From contig JABAKD010000024.1 in assembly GCA_012845835.1 (NCBI GenBank), positions 186,699-250,698 on the forward strand: a stretch of DNA of 64,000 bases, read 5' to 3'. Both the position numbers and the translations under genes were made by a program. The stretch comes from Undaria pinnatifida. Its lineage: Eukaryota > Sar > Phaeophyceae > Laminariales > Alariaceae. The notes under the pieces were generated by a model that did no database searches, was not told the origin of the DNA, and was given only the letters and a program-made list of their open reading frames with translations. Positions 53,885 through 64,000 of this stretch are shown here, piece by piece (position 1 is the stretch's first letter; each line of letters begins with the position of its first letter).

Positions 53885-54222
53885 TCTTTTCTCCAAATTG
53901 TTATTGTATGCATATCAGCTCCACCAAATTCCTTCTGGTCCGATCTACGCCAGGAAAACGGCAAGTTTCGGATTTACGAACTCTGTTTGATTTGAACATG
54001 AAAAACACACTTTCAAATTTATCAGGCGTTATCGTTATGTATATCAGCTCCACCAGTTCCCTTCTGGTCCTGTCCGCACCAGAAGAGGACTACAAATGTT
54101 TCGGGTTTACAAAGACGGTTAGATTGGAACGTGAAAAACACTTTAAACTACCTGGCGAAAAGGTCTATGTGTACCATCCAGAACGAACCTTAGATGGTAC
54201 TATCTGCGGGTCTCCATTCTAA
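53885..54222 (+). CDS. ORF with two 44-residue repeats, unidentified
   Basis: DNA of about 150 bp is duplicated in tandem (from 53905 and 54040; TATCAGCTCCACCA, CCTTCTGGTCC, ACATGAAAAACAC). The frame 53908-54222 covers both copies: ISSTKFLLVRSTPGKRQVSD and ISSTSSLLVLSAPEEDYKCF, each followed by a region with MKNTLSNL or REKHFKLPG, and it ends in VYVYHPERTLDGTI. The frame is kept across both copies although they differ at about a third of positions, which hints at coding, but no family is recognised and no exon context is seen. Confidence 0.3.
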
Positions 54223-54574
54223 CCGCAAATACACCGCCTATTATTTAACGGGTCTTCACTCTTGGCGCAAATAAATAAAAGTCATGTTCAACCAAAAACA
54301 ATGCTTCGATCGAAAAGTAAATCCATCGAATAAATAAATTCACCACTTTGACCAGACCTGTCTCCCCCCTCCGCCCCGCGATGTTGCCGAACCATGAAGC
54401 TCCGGCTGGCGAACTAATGAACCGATCTGCTCCCTCCATAAACCTCTTCTGCTGCTGCTGTTGCTGCTGCATGTCACTAATAGTGGTGGCAGTGCAGCCG
54501 GTTGCCTGGGTGGTCAATATAATGGTGGTTATCGTCGAATGCTATCAACATTCAAAATAAATAAAAAACGCACT

Positions 54575-54780
54575 TCATCATTCAGCTGTGAGATCGACAA
54601 AAAACAAAAATTGGATCTAAATTTAGCTTCGCAAGCTGCGTGTGATAACTTGATCGCTATTATTATACTAGCGTTGGTCCTTGCGTTCGATTCCCACCGT
54701 GGTGAGATTTTGAATTTGATTGCAAAAAAATGCAAAAAATGAACAAAAAAAGAAGGGTAAACTGTTGAGAGCGCCTAGCA
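54575..54780. repeat. X1 terminal-repeat relic (copy E) next to a tRNA-like segment
   Basis: On the minus strand 54655-54575 keeps the X1 ends (CGCAAGCTGCGTGTGATA, then TTCAGCTGTGAGATCGAC, both read on plus). Directly after it GTTCGATTCCC (54684-54694) matches a tRNA B box. This could be a third, decayed SINE head, as the spacing to a T/A-rich tail is similar to copy 1. Confidence 0.45.
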
Positions 54781-56025
54781 GTGTGGGTAGGCACAATTTG
54801 ACGCAAGTCGACCGGGGAAGAAATAATGCTGAATGAATCATTCTCGCGACAACAATGAAGGCACGTACCGTTTGGTGGGGAGGGGGTAGAAGAGAGCCCG
54901 CTATGTGACCCCGGATCTGAGTTACATTACTGGGAGAGAGCGCGAGAGTAGTTCGAGTATAATTATTGGAATAATGGGGGAAACAAGTGTGTGTCCTTCA
55001 TTATTTTTTTTGTGCCCGGAGGAAAACGGGAGGGGGAAACCGGCGAAGAAAGGTTAACAGATTGTTGCTTATTTTGCTTGTTGTTTCCCCTGAGCCACGT
55101 AGCAAAGAAGAACTGGCGTTTTTTTTGGTGCACATACAGCACACGGTACACGCGGCGGTATAGGAATTGTCAGGACACACATATATATTATATACATTTT
55201 TAAATATATCAAGCGCTAAGTGCTGGCTCCACGAGGTAGCCTGAGTGTCCCGAGGAAACAGATGGCCTTGTACGGGTCACGCTTTTGTTGATGCACGTTC
55301 TAGCACGTGGTCTTTTCGGAGGAATCGACCCATCAGGGAATTTCTTGTTTGCTATTGCCCCGACTAACATTAAAACAGTTTAATTTTCTTGAATCATGGA
55401 AGTCGTTCCGTGGTTTTCACGATATGACTTCGAATAGTTGCCCAACACCTCTACACAGGTGAGATGATGTTTGCGGCCTGCGGGTACTCCAACCAGAAAT
55501 GACCACGGAGGCTCCTCTGGATTCGCAAGAACAATCGGCTATTCGGCGACGCGCACCTTTGATCATTGTGTATTAGGGCAAGAGCTTCCATCTGTAGGAG
55601 TGCAGCGGTCTGGTGTTTTGGGTCTACGCTTTAGTTTTGGTATTCCCGGTAGTGTGTGAGATGGGCGCTCGAAGAGCTTTTTTTTCAGGATCATGACACA
55701 TATGTGTGCACCTCCCGACGCCTGATGCAGAACGCCAAATTTCACTCGTCGGTCTTATTCGATCATAACAGGTGTCTGTGTGAGTGTGCCTTTGCATTAC
55801 ATTAAGAGCAGAAGCGATATCACTTCTGAACAGTAGTAGCAATCGACGTTCACCGAATGTTCCATCGTGACTCGATAATACTAACAACCCGAACAAGCAT
55901 TAGGCCTAGGCTGGACTTGCGCTGGCGTGCCACATGGTATACAGGGAGTACACAAGAGCTTGCGTACGAACTCGGTAGACCCGAGTAGCCCACTCCAAAC
56001 ATTAGCTCACCCTATCTATAACACT
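54781..56025. other. no gene recognised
   Basis: Short ORFs only, none with a motif I can name. Confidence 0.5.
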
Positions 56026-56029
56026 TATT

Positions 56030-56258
56030 GTTTCATGCACACTGAATTCCACAGACGTCTGGTTTTGTCCCCCTCAATGCGGGTTATCCAGTTTCCGTGC
56101 GCAGAACAAGGTTGAAGGTCTTAGTCCTGTTGAGCCTGGCATTACCAAGGGAGTCACCGACCTGTATCCTTCACGGGGGTATGCACTCTCCCGTGAAACA
56201 AGCTGAGTTTTGATCAAAACACCTTGGTTTTTTGTCGATCTCACAGCTGAATGAAGGG
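56030..56258 (+). repeat. repeat family X1, copy F (partial)
   Basis: GTCTGGTTTTGTCCCCCTCA, CAGTTTCCGTGCGCAGA, GGGAGTCACCGACCTGTATC and GTCGATCTCACAGCTGAA follow in X1 order. The core with GTAATACGCGCG is deleted, and the mini-ORF is destroyed. Confidence 0.75.
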
Positions 56259-56269
56259 GATTTTTTTTA

Positions 56270-57950
56270 TTTTTTAAATATAGACATACATACGATGAGT
56301 AGTCATGCTTGAAATATCGGTATAATATGCCAAAGTAAAGAAGGAACGAAGGAGAACAAAAAAGAACTCGCCCTAGAACGATGCCTGGGTTCCCAGACAC
56401 AAAGAGGAGGGAGAAGGATCTCCGCGTTCTCAACTTTTAGCCCTTTCTGCTTTTATTCTACTCTATGAGATCTCGTGGAGGGAGACCTATCCCTTAGGGC
56501 TACCCTAAGAGGTGATGTCTGCCCCTCCCTGTAGTATTTATTAGTGTAGTAGCACTTGAGTAGCAGTACAATAGGGGTAGGAAGGTAAGGTAGACGACGT
56601 CAGTCAGGATGGCGCACTCATGAACAACGCACCTCGCCTATTTGCCTCCTGAACTGCATCATCGCGAACGATCTATGTTAGAGGCTCCATCTCCGCGCCA
56701 CATCTGTGTTATTTTGTCAGCCCCCCCACCCTGCACTTCCTAGTTTACCCTTGCTGTATAAGCCTCCCCTGGTGGGGTCTCAACGCGACATGACCGATAT
56801 ATTATGATGACTGAGATGTACTGCAACCGAGCAACTACTACTGCTATTTATTTTAGTATGATACAATAATAGTAGTAGTAACTGTCGATAGTCTGGAAGA
56901 AAGGGGCGCTCTCTCCTTACGGCTTGGTTCCCTTCCAATAATAGCATGGGGCCCTCTATTCTTTATCATCTCTCTCCCTCACTACAATTGTGAAAATGTA
57001 CGCGTCTGGTCGACGTAGTACCTCCTACCCCGGAGACGCCCGAATATTTTTACCGCGAACAAAGTGTGAAGGTTAAGGTTGTGGCTGCCACTCATCATAT
57101 ATGATACTAATTATTATGTATTAAGTTTGGCACAATCATATTGCACCGCTCGCCGCCAAAGCAATCGTAAGTTGTAATATTACGTACTACGTCGTATTAC
57201 GTTGTGGATCCTCTTGTGCTACAACACAGTAAGTAGGACTACAGAGAGGTAACTGTATGTACTACTATACTACTGTGTGTAGTACTATAAATAATAATAA
57301 ACGTTTGATCCCCGAAACGCGCCTACGCGGGGGCGTACAATGCTCCCAGGCTCAAGTTTTCGGCAAGGGGGGCTCAGGGTCACAAGTCGGCGTGGGACCA
57401 CAAACGGGTGTTTGTTGTACTCGTTCGTTGTAGAGGCGGAGGTGGGGTGTCCTACATTATTATCGTGTTTTTCACAACCAACCATGGAACTAATCCTAAC
57501 CCTAACCCCGAAGGCTTCGTGTGCAGGTCGTACGAGGTCTCGTTGTTTTATTCCTGGTGTATGCATGTTCCAAGGGTATGTTATCTATCATGATGTAGCG
57601 GTGTTGTATACGTACGACGACGTGTAGGCAAGGTATCCCCCGGCTCCGCTGCTGCACGGTATTACTACTGTTCCTATTTTTATAGTCTATACAGCATCGC
57701 ACCATAGAGGGCGGTGCAAACTGAATGTCCATACTCTAGAAAAGTATCAGCACAGTGCACGCGGTAACGTTTACTTGTACAGGACGGCAAACGCCACAAC
57801 ACTACCACTAGTAGTATTATTATATTGTGCGTGTGCTCAACGGCGGCGGTGCTCAGCTAAAACCAAACCCCAGTCCCGTTTAAAATACGCATTCTAGGAA
57901 ACCCCATTTGCACCGAGGTGCTCCTTTTGTTTGCTGCGGGTGGAAAGGAA
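56270..57950. other. no gene recognised
   Basis: Contains a short telomere-like tract (CCTAACCCTAACCCC, 57494-57508). ORFs are short and overlapping. Confidence 0.5.
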
Positions 57951-58008
57951 GCACAACAACGGGGCTCATTAGGAGCAGAACGACGGTACGAGAGCGGGTT
58001 CGAGGCGA

Positions 58009-58583
58009 ATGGCGTTAATCGGTATGCCATATGGTGTGTCCGTGGCGTTGATTTGTGCCACCGGGGCTGCAGTGGCGGCACTTACCGATCCGAAACAGCA
58101 CAAGTACTTCCCCCTTCCCGGACGGTCGATTCTGCCGTTCGATAGGGAGCTGCCAGGTCCAGATCTCGCTGATGGCACGCCTACAAAGCTCTACTCGCTT
58201 GCTCTCGGGCAAGCATGGCACGACCACACGGCGGACGCTGCTCTCTCGGTAGCGGTGGAGGAGAAGAAGCTGGCAAGACGGATCTGGCAGGGCCGCGGTC
58301 GTTATATATGTGTTTCGAGAACAACCTCCTCTCCTCTTTCCGGGGTGGGGAACCCACTTTGTCTATGTTTACGTCGACAACCCCCCGCAGAAGGTGTCTG
58401 TGAGCATTGATACGGGTAGCCACTAAACGGCCTTTCCGTGCTCTGAGTGCAAGAACAGTAGCAGCCATACGGACCTGTACTGAAATAAGAGAACGTCTAG
58501 CTCGGCACACATCTTTGGCTGCGATCAGTGTCATGGCTCGTTGAGGTACAGTGCCGGCATCATCATTGCGAGTGTGTGTTGAA
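58009..58583 (+). pseudogene. pepsin-like aspartic protease (family A1), N-terminal part
   Basis: ATG 58009 opens a frame with a hydrophobic leader (PYGVSVALICATGAAVAALT) that suits a signal peptide. In another frame, from about 58350, follows PGWGTHFVYVYVDNPPQKVS, VSIDTGSH with the catalytic DTGS at 58409-58420, stop TAA at 58424-58426, TAFPCSECK, SSSHTDLY, stop TGA, then SSSAHIFGCDQCHGSLRYSA up to 58560. GTH-V-V-VG-PPQ-V-V--DTGS--TAFPC--C is the start of the stramenopile-type membrane or secreted pepsin fold. The two stops stand where Tyr/Trp-like codons are likely (TAC to TAA, TGG to TGA). The second lobe with the second Asp is absent. Pseudogene. Confidence 0.75.
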
Positions 58584-58589
58584 ATCAGT

Positions 58590-59955
58590 GGTCTCGCATG
58601 CCTGTACTAAAGCCAGCATATTATTCTGGTCCCAAGCTATCATACGATGCAAGCAAGAATTAAATACGGCGGTAAATGAAGAGCCGTGAAATAAGAGTGA
58701 AATTATTGTGAAATGTGAAATATACGGTATGACGAGTATTTTATGATACCGCTATAACCCATAGTTGTTAAGGTTGGTTATTGCATGTATATCTTCAGGG
58801 ATAAACATATATTTAACCATATATGACGAAAGCGGCAAGGGGGAACGCTGAAATTCCAACCGTCCCTCGCAACTTCGTTCTTAGCTCACCGAAACAGTTT
58901 TCTCGGCGTACACAAAATATGGTTTGCATATATGCTCAACAGGCCTCCCCCATCCATTGTAAACCAATACGTATTCGAAAACGCCACTGTGAAACAACAC
59001 GATAACGAGGTCTAGAACATCAACCAAGACATACACGTGTAGCAACAACTACGCGGACACAAAAGAATCTCCGCACAATAACATACATATACGGTTAGAT
59101 ACCAAACCCAGGCAAACGACAGAACCCATATACCCTGGGTTCCAAATTGGAGTCGTTCTACGGTACCTCCCTCAACCTTTCTTCAACGAAATCGCCCGTT
59201 TCAAAACCAGCTCCCGGTCGTATCTCGTGAAATACGTTGTCCCTCGACACCCCGACATCATCGATCGATAGGTCTCTGCATACAAGAAAATAGATGGATA
59301 CTCTGTTTCCAAGTGTATTCGTCCGCGTGTCGAGCAACCACAAAACGTTCGATAGAGAAAATTGCTGGTTTGGGGGGGGGGCTATCGTAGAATCAGTCAT
59401 TGAGGTCCCTACGAGTCAGAAGCATCTTATAACGTACATATAGTCGTCGCACACACCTAAAATGCGTCAAAATTGCTCGTTGCTAAATAACAGGTTTACC
59501 AAGAACGCAAGAACAAACAGAGCGAGAGACGGGGTAGTCACAGCAGCGCAAATCACGATAGCATACGCCCACCACATCACCTCCTTTGCAGGCATCAGCT
59601 GGGTCCAACGCATGCCCGTAGTGTCTTAGGTGGAGTGAGGAGCGGTAGTAAAAATCAAGTGCGCTGCTCGATAACCTGTCCCTGACCGTCGGTATACTGA
59701 ACGATCTTCGGGCCGCGTCTCTTCTGTATCGGGTGTGTGAGGAATATTTTTTGTCGGTTTCAAGCAAGCGGTTGCGTTAACATGTATTACCTGGCTGGAT
59801 GTAAAGGAAAGGAACACCACTCAGCGATCATCTACTACACGCTAGGGCATGTTTTCATGAGCACCACTAACAACAGCACCAGACATGGACGCGACATCTA
59901 CAGAACCACGACAGCTTCGACGACAGCGGGGAGAAAACAGGGCGTGAAACCGTAC
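58590..59955. other. no gene recognised
   Basis: AT-rich, short ORFs. Confidence 0.5.
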
Positions 59956-59961
59956 ACTAGA

Positions 59962-60560
59962 TAATATAATGTGAAAGGGAAGTACAGACAGAGATGTTAA
60001 CACTGCGGTAGACCACACTACAAACCTATTACCCAGGATGTCTTTTACCGTCTACATGATCGCCTGACAACCTCTACCAAACCTAGTAGCATATGCCTAA
60101 CGAAGTAAAGTCACCCCCGTGTTCAAAAGTGATTACATTGCATGCCCACATCACCTCGCTTGCTGGATTTGATCTATCTCTGTTTTAAGATTGGCGACCT
60201 CAGAGCCCTACATCGACACGGTAAATCATGGGCGTAAAATCGTACATTTGAGCCAAGAATAACGTGAAAAGGATGCACAGGCAGATATGTTAACATTGCG
60301 GTAGACCACACTACCAACCTATTACGTACGGTATTTCGTACATACCGTCTGCATGATCGCCTCCCAACCTGTGCCAAACGAAGTATGACTAGCGAAGTAA
60401 CGCAATTGAGCGCGGGTACACCAAGCGTTCCTTTCCGAATACTGACGATTCGCACTTACTTCTCCTTGTCGTGCTCAATGGTGGTGACATTGCATGACAA
60501 CATAACCTCGCCTGTTGAACTTTTCAACATGTATATCTTTCATATAATTAGCGATGTCAG
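59962..60560 (+). repeat. about 290-bp imperfect tandem duplication
   Basis: GCGGTAGACCACACTAC, AACCTATTAC, TACCGTCT(A/G)CATGATCGCCT, CATTGCATG and GCGA(C/T)(C/G)TCAGA appear in both copies (59962-60200 and 60258-60560), with diverged spacers. Confidence 0.85.
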
Positions 60561-60754
60561 AAAATAATGGTAACTACATGTTTGTATCAATCGATTGAAA
60601 TATTGTATGTTTGTTATCTTATGATCATGTACGACAACAAGTTATGAAGCTTTGACACGTTGATTACCACACCTGAAGATTGCGTTGCATACCACATCTA
60701 ACGCCAAATCTTCTAGAATAACAAACATAACCAGGCAGACTGAATAAAGGGATG

Positions 60755-62180
60755 TCTTATTGCTGCAACCGTCAGATTGTCCCATTTAAGGATATATAGT
60801 TTCCGCGCATATATTGAAGTGGCCCGCCCGCCCCCCGCCCTCCGCGCCCCCCGATCCCTCTTGTTCAAATGCTCCAACTCAAATCGAAATCTGCCAGAGT
60901 GGTAAACACTACCAGCCAGCTGATATCTCCTCATTAACTTTCTAGCCATCCATGCCGTAGCTTCAATTCGCTCCGCCCCCCACCCCCCCCTGTTTTTTTG
61001 TTCCCCGCCCTTTTGTTCAAACGCCCCACCTACAATCAAAATCGGCCATGGTAATAAATTCTTCTACACACGATCGCCTAGACCTAGCACCACGCATATA
61101 GCAAGCTCCTACATATATACGTAATACGCGCGATCGGAGTATCACACAAGCTTGCAAAGATGAGTTTTGACCAAATCTTCGATTTCACAGCTGAATTGTA
61201 TTTTTACGATTTATTGGACCTAAACCCCTAAAAAACCCTCCCCGCCTCTCCCCCCCCCCCTTTTTGTTTTGTTTCGCTCCGTCTTGCTCAAACGCCCCAC
61301 CTAACATCCAAATATGCCAGAGTAATAAACATTTCCATGCGCTTGATATCATCTCATCACCTTTCTAGAGCCATCCATGTCGCTGCTAGAATTCACCCCC
61401 CCCCCCCCCCCCCCCAAACGCCCCCTCCTTCCCCACCACCCGCACCATCGCTTAAACCTAGCACCACGCGTATAGCAAACCCCTACATCTACACGACCTA
61501 CAGATGATAGTCAAAAACCTTTTCGCCCCCCCCCCCCTCCCCCCTCCCCCGCCACCCCATTCCCACCCCTACCCCCTCGAACGATCCGCCCGTCCGTCAC
61601 TGATTGTACGACTTACAGGATACACATGATGAACTGGTGCATTCTTTCCGAAACCGTCAGATTTATCCCCTTATAGGATTTATAGTTTGCACGCACAGAT
61701 TGAGCTCCCCCGCCCGTCCCGCCTCCTATGATAACCTGGTGCATTATTTCTAAAGCCGTCAGATTTATCTCCTTAATGGATTTACAGTTTCCACGCACGG
61801 ATTGCGATGCCCCGCCCCCCCCCCCCCCCCCCGCTGCGCTCCCTATTGATCAAACCCAGCCCCCCACCTCCTTCAAACCTCCGCCCTCCCCTCACCAGTT
61901 GTTGGACTTACAGGATTCATTTGATAAGCTGATGCATTTCCTTCCACAGCTGTCAGATTTTAGTCCCCCTCAGAAACGGGATTTATCGTTTCCGCGCACA
62001 GACTGACTAACATCACCCTGTTTACCCTGATAGCTACACTGTAGTTGCAAGGGGAGTCGCTGACCTATATCCTCAATGAGGACACATAACCCGTAATACG
62101 CGCGATCGGAGTATCACACACAGCTTGAAAATATGAGTTTCGACCAAATATTCGATCTCACAGCTGGAGTGTATTTTTAT
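60755..62180 (+). mobile_element. repeat family X1, copy G (longest)
   Basis: The best X1 copy. A truncated upstream unit (60755-61110) runs into terminal repeat left (61116-61207: GTAATACGCGCGATCGGAGT, GCAAAGATGAGTTTTGACC, TTTCACAGCTGAATTG). Then come the internal modules: ATGCCAGAGTAATAAACAT with CCATCCATGTCGCTGC (61308-61390), poly-C, CCTAGCACCACGCGTATAGC (61456-61475), poly-C, two short forms and one long form of the GTCAGATTT-(N)-CCCC/AGTTT(C/G)C(A/G)CGCAC module (61600-62010), GGGGAGTCGCTGACCTATAT (62051-62070), and terminal repeat right (62090-62180). Both terminal repeats are direct and about 90 bp. No polymerase is encoded. Confidence 0.88.
61160..61231 (+). CDS. mini-ORF in the X1 left terminal repeat
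   Basis: ATG 61160, 23 codons, reading MSFDQIFDFTAELYFYDLLD and a few more residues before TAA 61229-61231. It is homologous to the frame at 62133. Confidence 0.4.
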   Translation: MSFDQIFDFTAELYFYDLLDLNP

Positions 62181-62324
62181 GTTCTGGTAGTACTGTCCAG
62201 CAAGCTCGTATATATGATATATCAGGGAATGCGCGCGGCAAGGCCGACCTATGCCCGGTGTAGCTGTAGTGTAGCAGCAGCAGTCAGTACTGGGGGTCAT
62301 TGTGTACAGCTCGTCGGTATCTAA
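62133..62324 (+). CDS. mini-ORF starting in the X1 right end
   Basis: ATG 62133 starts a 63-codon frame. The first 16 residues (MSFDQIFDLTAGVYFY) lie in the X1 terminal repeat and are conserved in X1 copies B, G-left and, less well, C and D. The remaining 47 residues, with a short hydrophobic run (VLVVLSSKLVYMIY), come from flanking DNA. Whether it is transcribed or translated cannot be told from the sequence. I cannot name the peptide. Confidence 0.4.
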   Translation: MSFDQIFDLTAGVYFYVLVVLSSKLVYMIYQGMRAARPTYARCSCSVAAAVSTGGHCVQLVGI

Positions 62325-62487
62325 CCCCTAACCTTAACTAGTTCAATGTTAAGGGACGTCAGCCGTGAGTTCGACGAATTTCGGGTCAATACTCATCCGT
62401 GCAAGCGCGTTGTCGGTACTTATAGTGTATATATACTATGTAGGTAAGTTCTTTCTCCATGTAAGGGGTGTTTAAAAAACGAAAGGA

Positions 62488-62512
62488 TACCCTAACTCTT
62501 ACCCTAACCCGT
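62488..62512 (-). repeat. telomere-like tract, left of a duplication
   Basis: CCCTAACTCTTACCCTAACCC, i.e. TTAGGG type on the minus strand. Confidence 0.8.
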
Positions 62513-62514
62513 AA

Positions 62515-62920
62515 TTGGTCGTATTTCTTCGTGTCCTGGGCGATGACGTGATAAGGATATCTTGACGGAGTGTGAGGCCATAAATCTTCGGTTCCCACCG
62601 CTAGCTGTTGACAAGATTTGGCAGAGGTGTCGGCATGGGTGTGAGAGATGGTGTAGCAAAAACGATCACAACCGTACAGACTAGTTGATTTTCATGGCGT
62701 AGCAGGGTGTACAAGTCTGTGCGACTTGGTGGTTTTTCTTCATGTCCTCGGCGTAGACTTGAAGAGGGGCTTCTTGAAGGAGTGCGTGACGCGGCATATC
62801 TTCGGTTACCATTGCGAGTTGTTAACAAGATTTCGCAGGGGTGTCGGTATGGGTGTGAGAAATAGTGGTGCAAAAACGATCTTAACGTAGTTAACTGTTC
62901 GTTTCGCACCAGGGTGCACA
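62515..62920 (+). repeat. about 200-bp tandem duplication between telomere-like tracts
   Basis: TTCTTC(G/A)TGTCCT(G/C)GGCG, ATCTTCGGTT(C/A)CCA, GTTG(A/T)(C/T)AACAAGATTT-type sequence, GGTGTCGG(C/T)ATGGGTGTGAG and GCAAAAACGATC are present in both copies (62515-62670 and 62735-62885). Confidence 0.88.
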
Positions 62921-62943
62921 ACCCTAACCCTTACCCTAACCCA
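62918..62943 (-). repeat. telomere-like tract, right of a duplication
   Basis: AACCCTAACCCTTACCCTAACC, same orientation as the tract at 62488. Confidence 0.85.
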
Positions 62944-62999
62944 TTGGAAATGGTTCATGCGCGCTAGCTCTATTAGCCCCACTCAATTCGAGATCAGCC

Positions 63000-64000
63000 G
63001 ATAGGATGAGGGGGGGGGTCCACGCCGTACGGGGTGGTATTGGCCGGAGAGACTTCTGTTTGTTCCCGGTTCCGCTGAAGTTGTGGATGCAGAGAGGGAT
63101 ACATTATCCGGTGATGGGAACGTATCCTCCTCGGCGGTTACATCGGAACGTGGACGTTTGACCGTGGCGAACCCTTCCCCCGCGCTGCCTCTATGAGACA
63201 CAGCCAAGACGCTTGCTACGATAGAGGTTCATCACTTTTTTCTGAGGTCCCTCGATTTCGGAACTTGAGACCCATCCATAAATACTGAGTTTGATGAAAG
63301 TAAAGCTGCTTCGGGATAAAACGTCCCATGGCCTAGATACACAACAAGATTCATCAAAACAAATAGCGTATTTCTGGCGAGTTTGAATTAAGGAAGCCCC
63401 GTCATTCACAAACCGTTTAGCGCGAAAAGCGCTACTTCTGTCGTAGCAGATGCCTCAATCTGCGATTAGTCGACGGAATGGGAGGGGTTCCACACCGTCA
63501 AGGACTGTATCGACCCAGGGTACGATTTGTGTCGTCCTCCAGGGCTGTTGTAGTTGCAGATGTATGGGAGGATTTATGATCCAGGGTTGGAACCATGTCC
63601 TCCCTGTGTGTGGCCGAACGTCGACATTAACCCACGGGGCAACACTCCCCCCGCGCGCTGAGCTAATAATCCTCGGCCAGTCAGCAATTACCTTAGAGGG
63701 GTGGAGTTTACATGCCGTGCAGGGCGGTATCGGCCGCGGGGGTCACCGCTTTCGTCCTCGAAACATTAGAGTAGAATATTTTGGGGCGATTGCTGATCAA
63801 GAGAACGCTTGTTTTCTGACCTGTGTGCGTCGGGACCTTCGCGTTGGCTCGAGGGGAAACTTCTCCACACGCTGGCTCCTTAAGACGCAGCCAATCGGCC
63901 ATAAACCGAAGGGGGTGGAGCTTCCACACCGTGCGGGGGACGGTATCGATCGGGAGAATAACCGTTTCCGCCCCCGCCCCGTAAGAGCAGTAGATGTATG
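63000..64000 (+). repeat. 220-bp tandem family, array 2, running off the window
   Basis: Units with CCACACCGTGCGGGG(C/G)-GGTATCG and GTTCC/GTTTCC-containing sequence start near 63020, 63490, 63712 and 63925 (spacing about 213-222 bp), with a decayed unit between the first two. A second landmark, CCCCCGCGCGCTG/CCCCCGCGCTGC plus CAGCCAA, falls between units. Same family as 31020-31560 but on the opposite strand. Confidence 0.7.

Noticed and set aside
54640-54700. Possible tRNA gene
   Set aside because: Only the B box is convincing; no cloverleaf with proper acceptor and anticodon stems can be drawn, so it is treated as SINE-like.
60755-62180. X1 as a Helitron or a terminal-inverted-repeat MITE
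   Set aside because: The ends are direct repeats with a 5-bp duplication; there is no CTRR end, no terminal hairpin and no inverted termini.

Overview
The window looks like nuclear DNA of a stramenopile alga, most likely a brown alga of the Ectocarpus type. The evidence is the combination of degenerate Ty1/copia, DIRS/PAT-type, pogo-type, gypsy and LINE elements, interstitial TTAGGG tracts, very abundant minisatellites and eukaryote-style domain fragments (NADAR, pepsin-like protease, multi-pass membrane protein). This assignment rests on recognising family resemblance, not on a search. There is no operon, no Shine-Dalgarno context, no rRNA gene, no clean tRNA gene and no CRISPR array. I see no gene that is convincingly intact: almost every recognisable coding stretch carries stops or frameshifts, so the window reads as a graveyard of mobile elements and decayed genes.

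Layout. 1-4.3 kb: the 3' part of a Ty1/copia retrotransposon (protease, integrase, reverse transcriptase, RNase H, candidate 3' LTR), broken by a few point stops and frameshifts. 5.6-13.2 kb: a complete but dead DIRS-type element with gag-like ORF, a 12-unit 93-bp minisatellite, reverse transcriptase/RNase H, tyrosine recombinase, and the A1-body-B1-A2-B2 split direct repeats typical of PAT-like elements. 15-16.3 kb: a protein fragment and a GGCCCG-rich array. 16.9-19.3 kb: a pogo/Tigger-like transposase pseudogene cut in two by an 8-bp satellite. 19.6-22.9 kb: two copies of a tRNA-like SINE, AT/GT-rich minisatellites and a telomere-like array. 23.3-31 kb: LINE reverse transcriptase fragments, a gypsy integrase end, two copies of a non-coding repeat (called Y1 here), one of them interrupted by a second repeat (called X1 here). 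31-36.8 kb: tandem repeats and a decayed membrane protein gene. 37-41.9 kb: only weak ORFs. 41.9-42.4 kb: a NADAR-domain pseudogene on the minus strand. 43.7-46.7 kb: a minus-strand gag-like region with a CCHC zinc knuckle. 46.6-47.8 kb: a satellite array. 52-57.9 kb: AT-richer, mostly empty. 58.0-58.6 kb: a pepsin-like aspartic protease pseudogene. 59.9-64 kb: duplications, the largest X1 copy, telomere-like blocks and a 220-bp tandem family.

Most interesting. Repeat family X1 occurs at least seven times. Its best copies have direct terminal repeats of about 90 bp. One copy is precisely delimited by comparison with an empty site (24120-25008, 5-bp TGTAG duplication). The terminal repeat carries a conserved short reading frame beginning MSFDKIFDLTAGVYF, which in the right-hand copy reads outward into flanking DNA. 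I cannot assign X1 to a known class; it behaves like a small non-autonomous retroelement that exports a start codon into its target.
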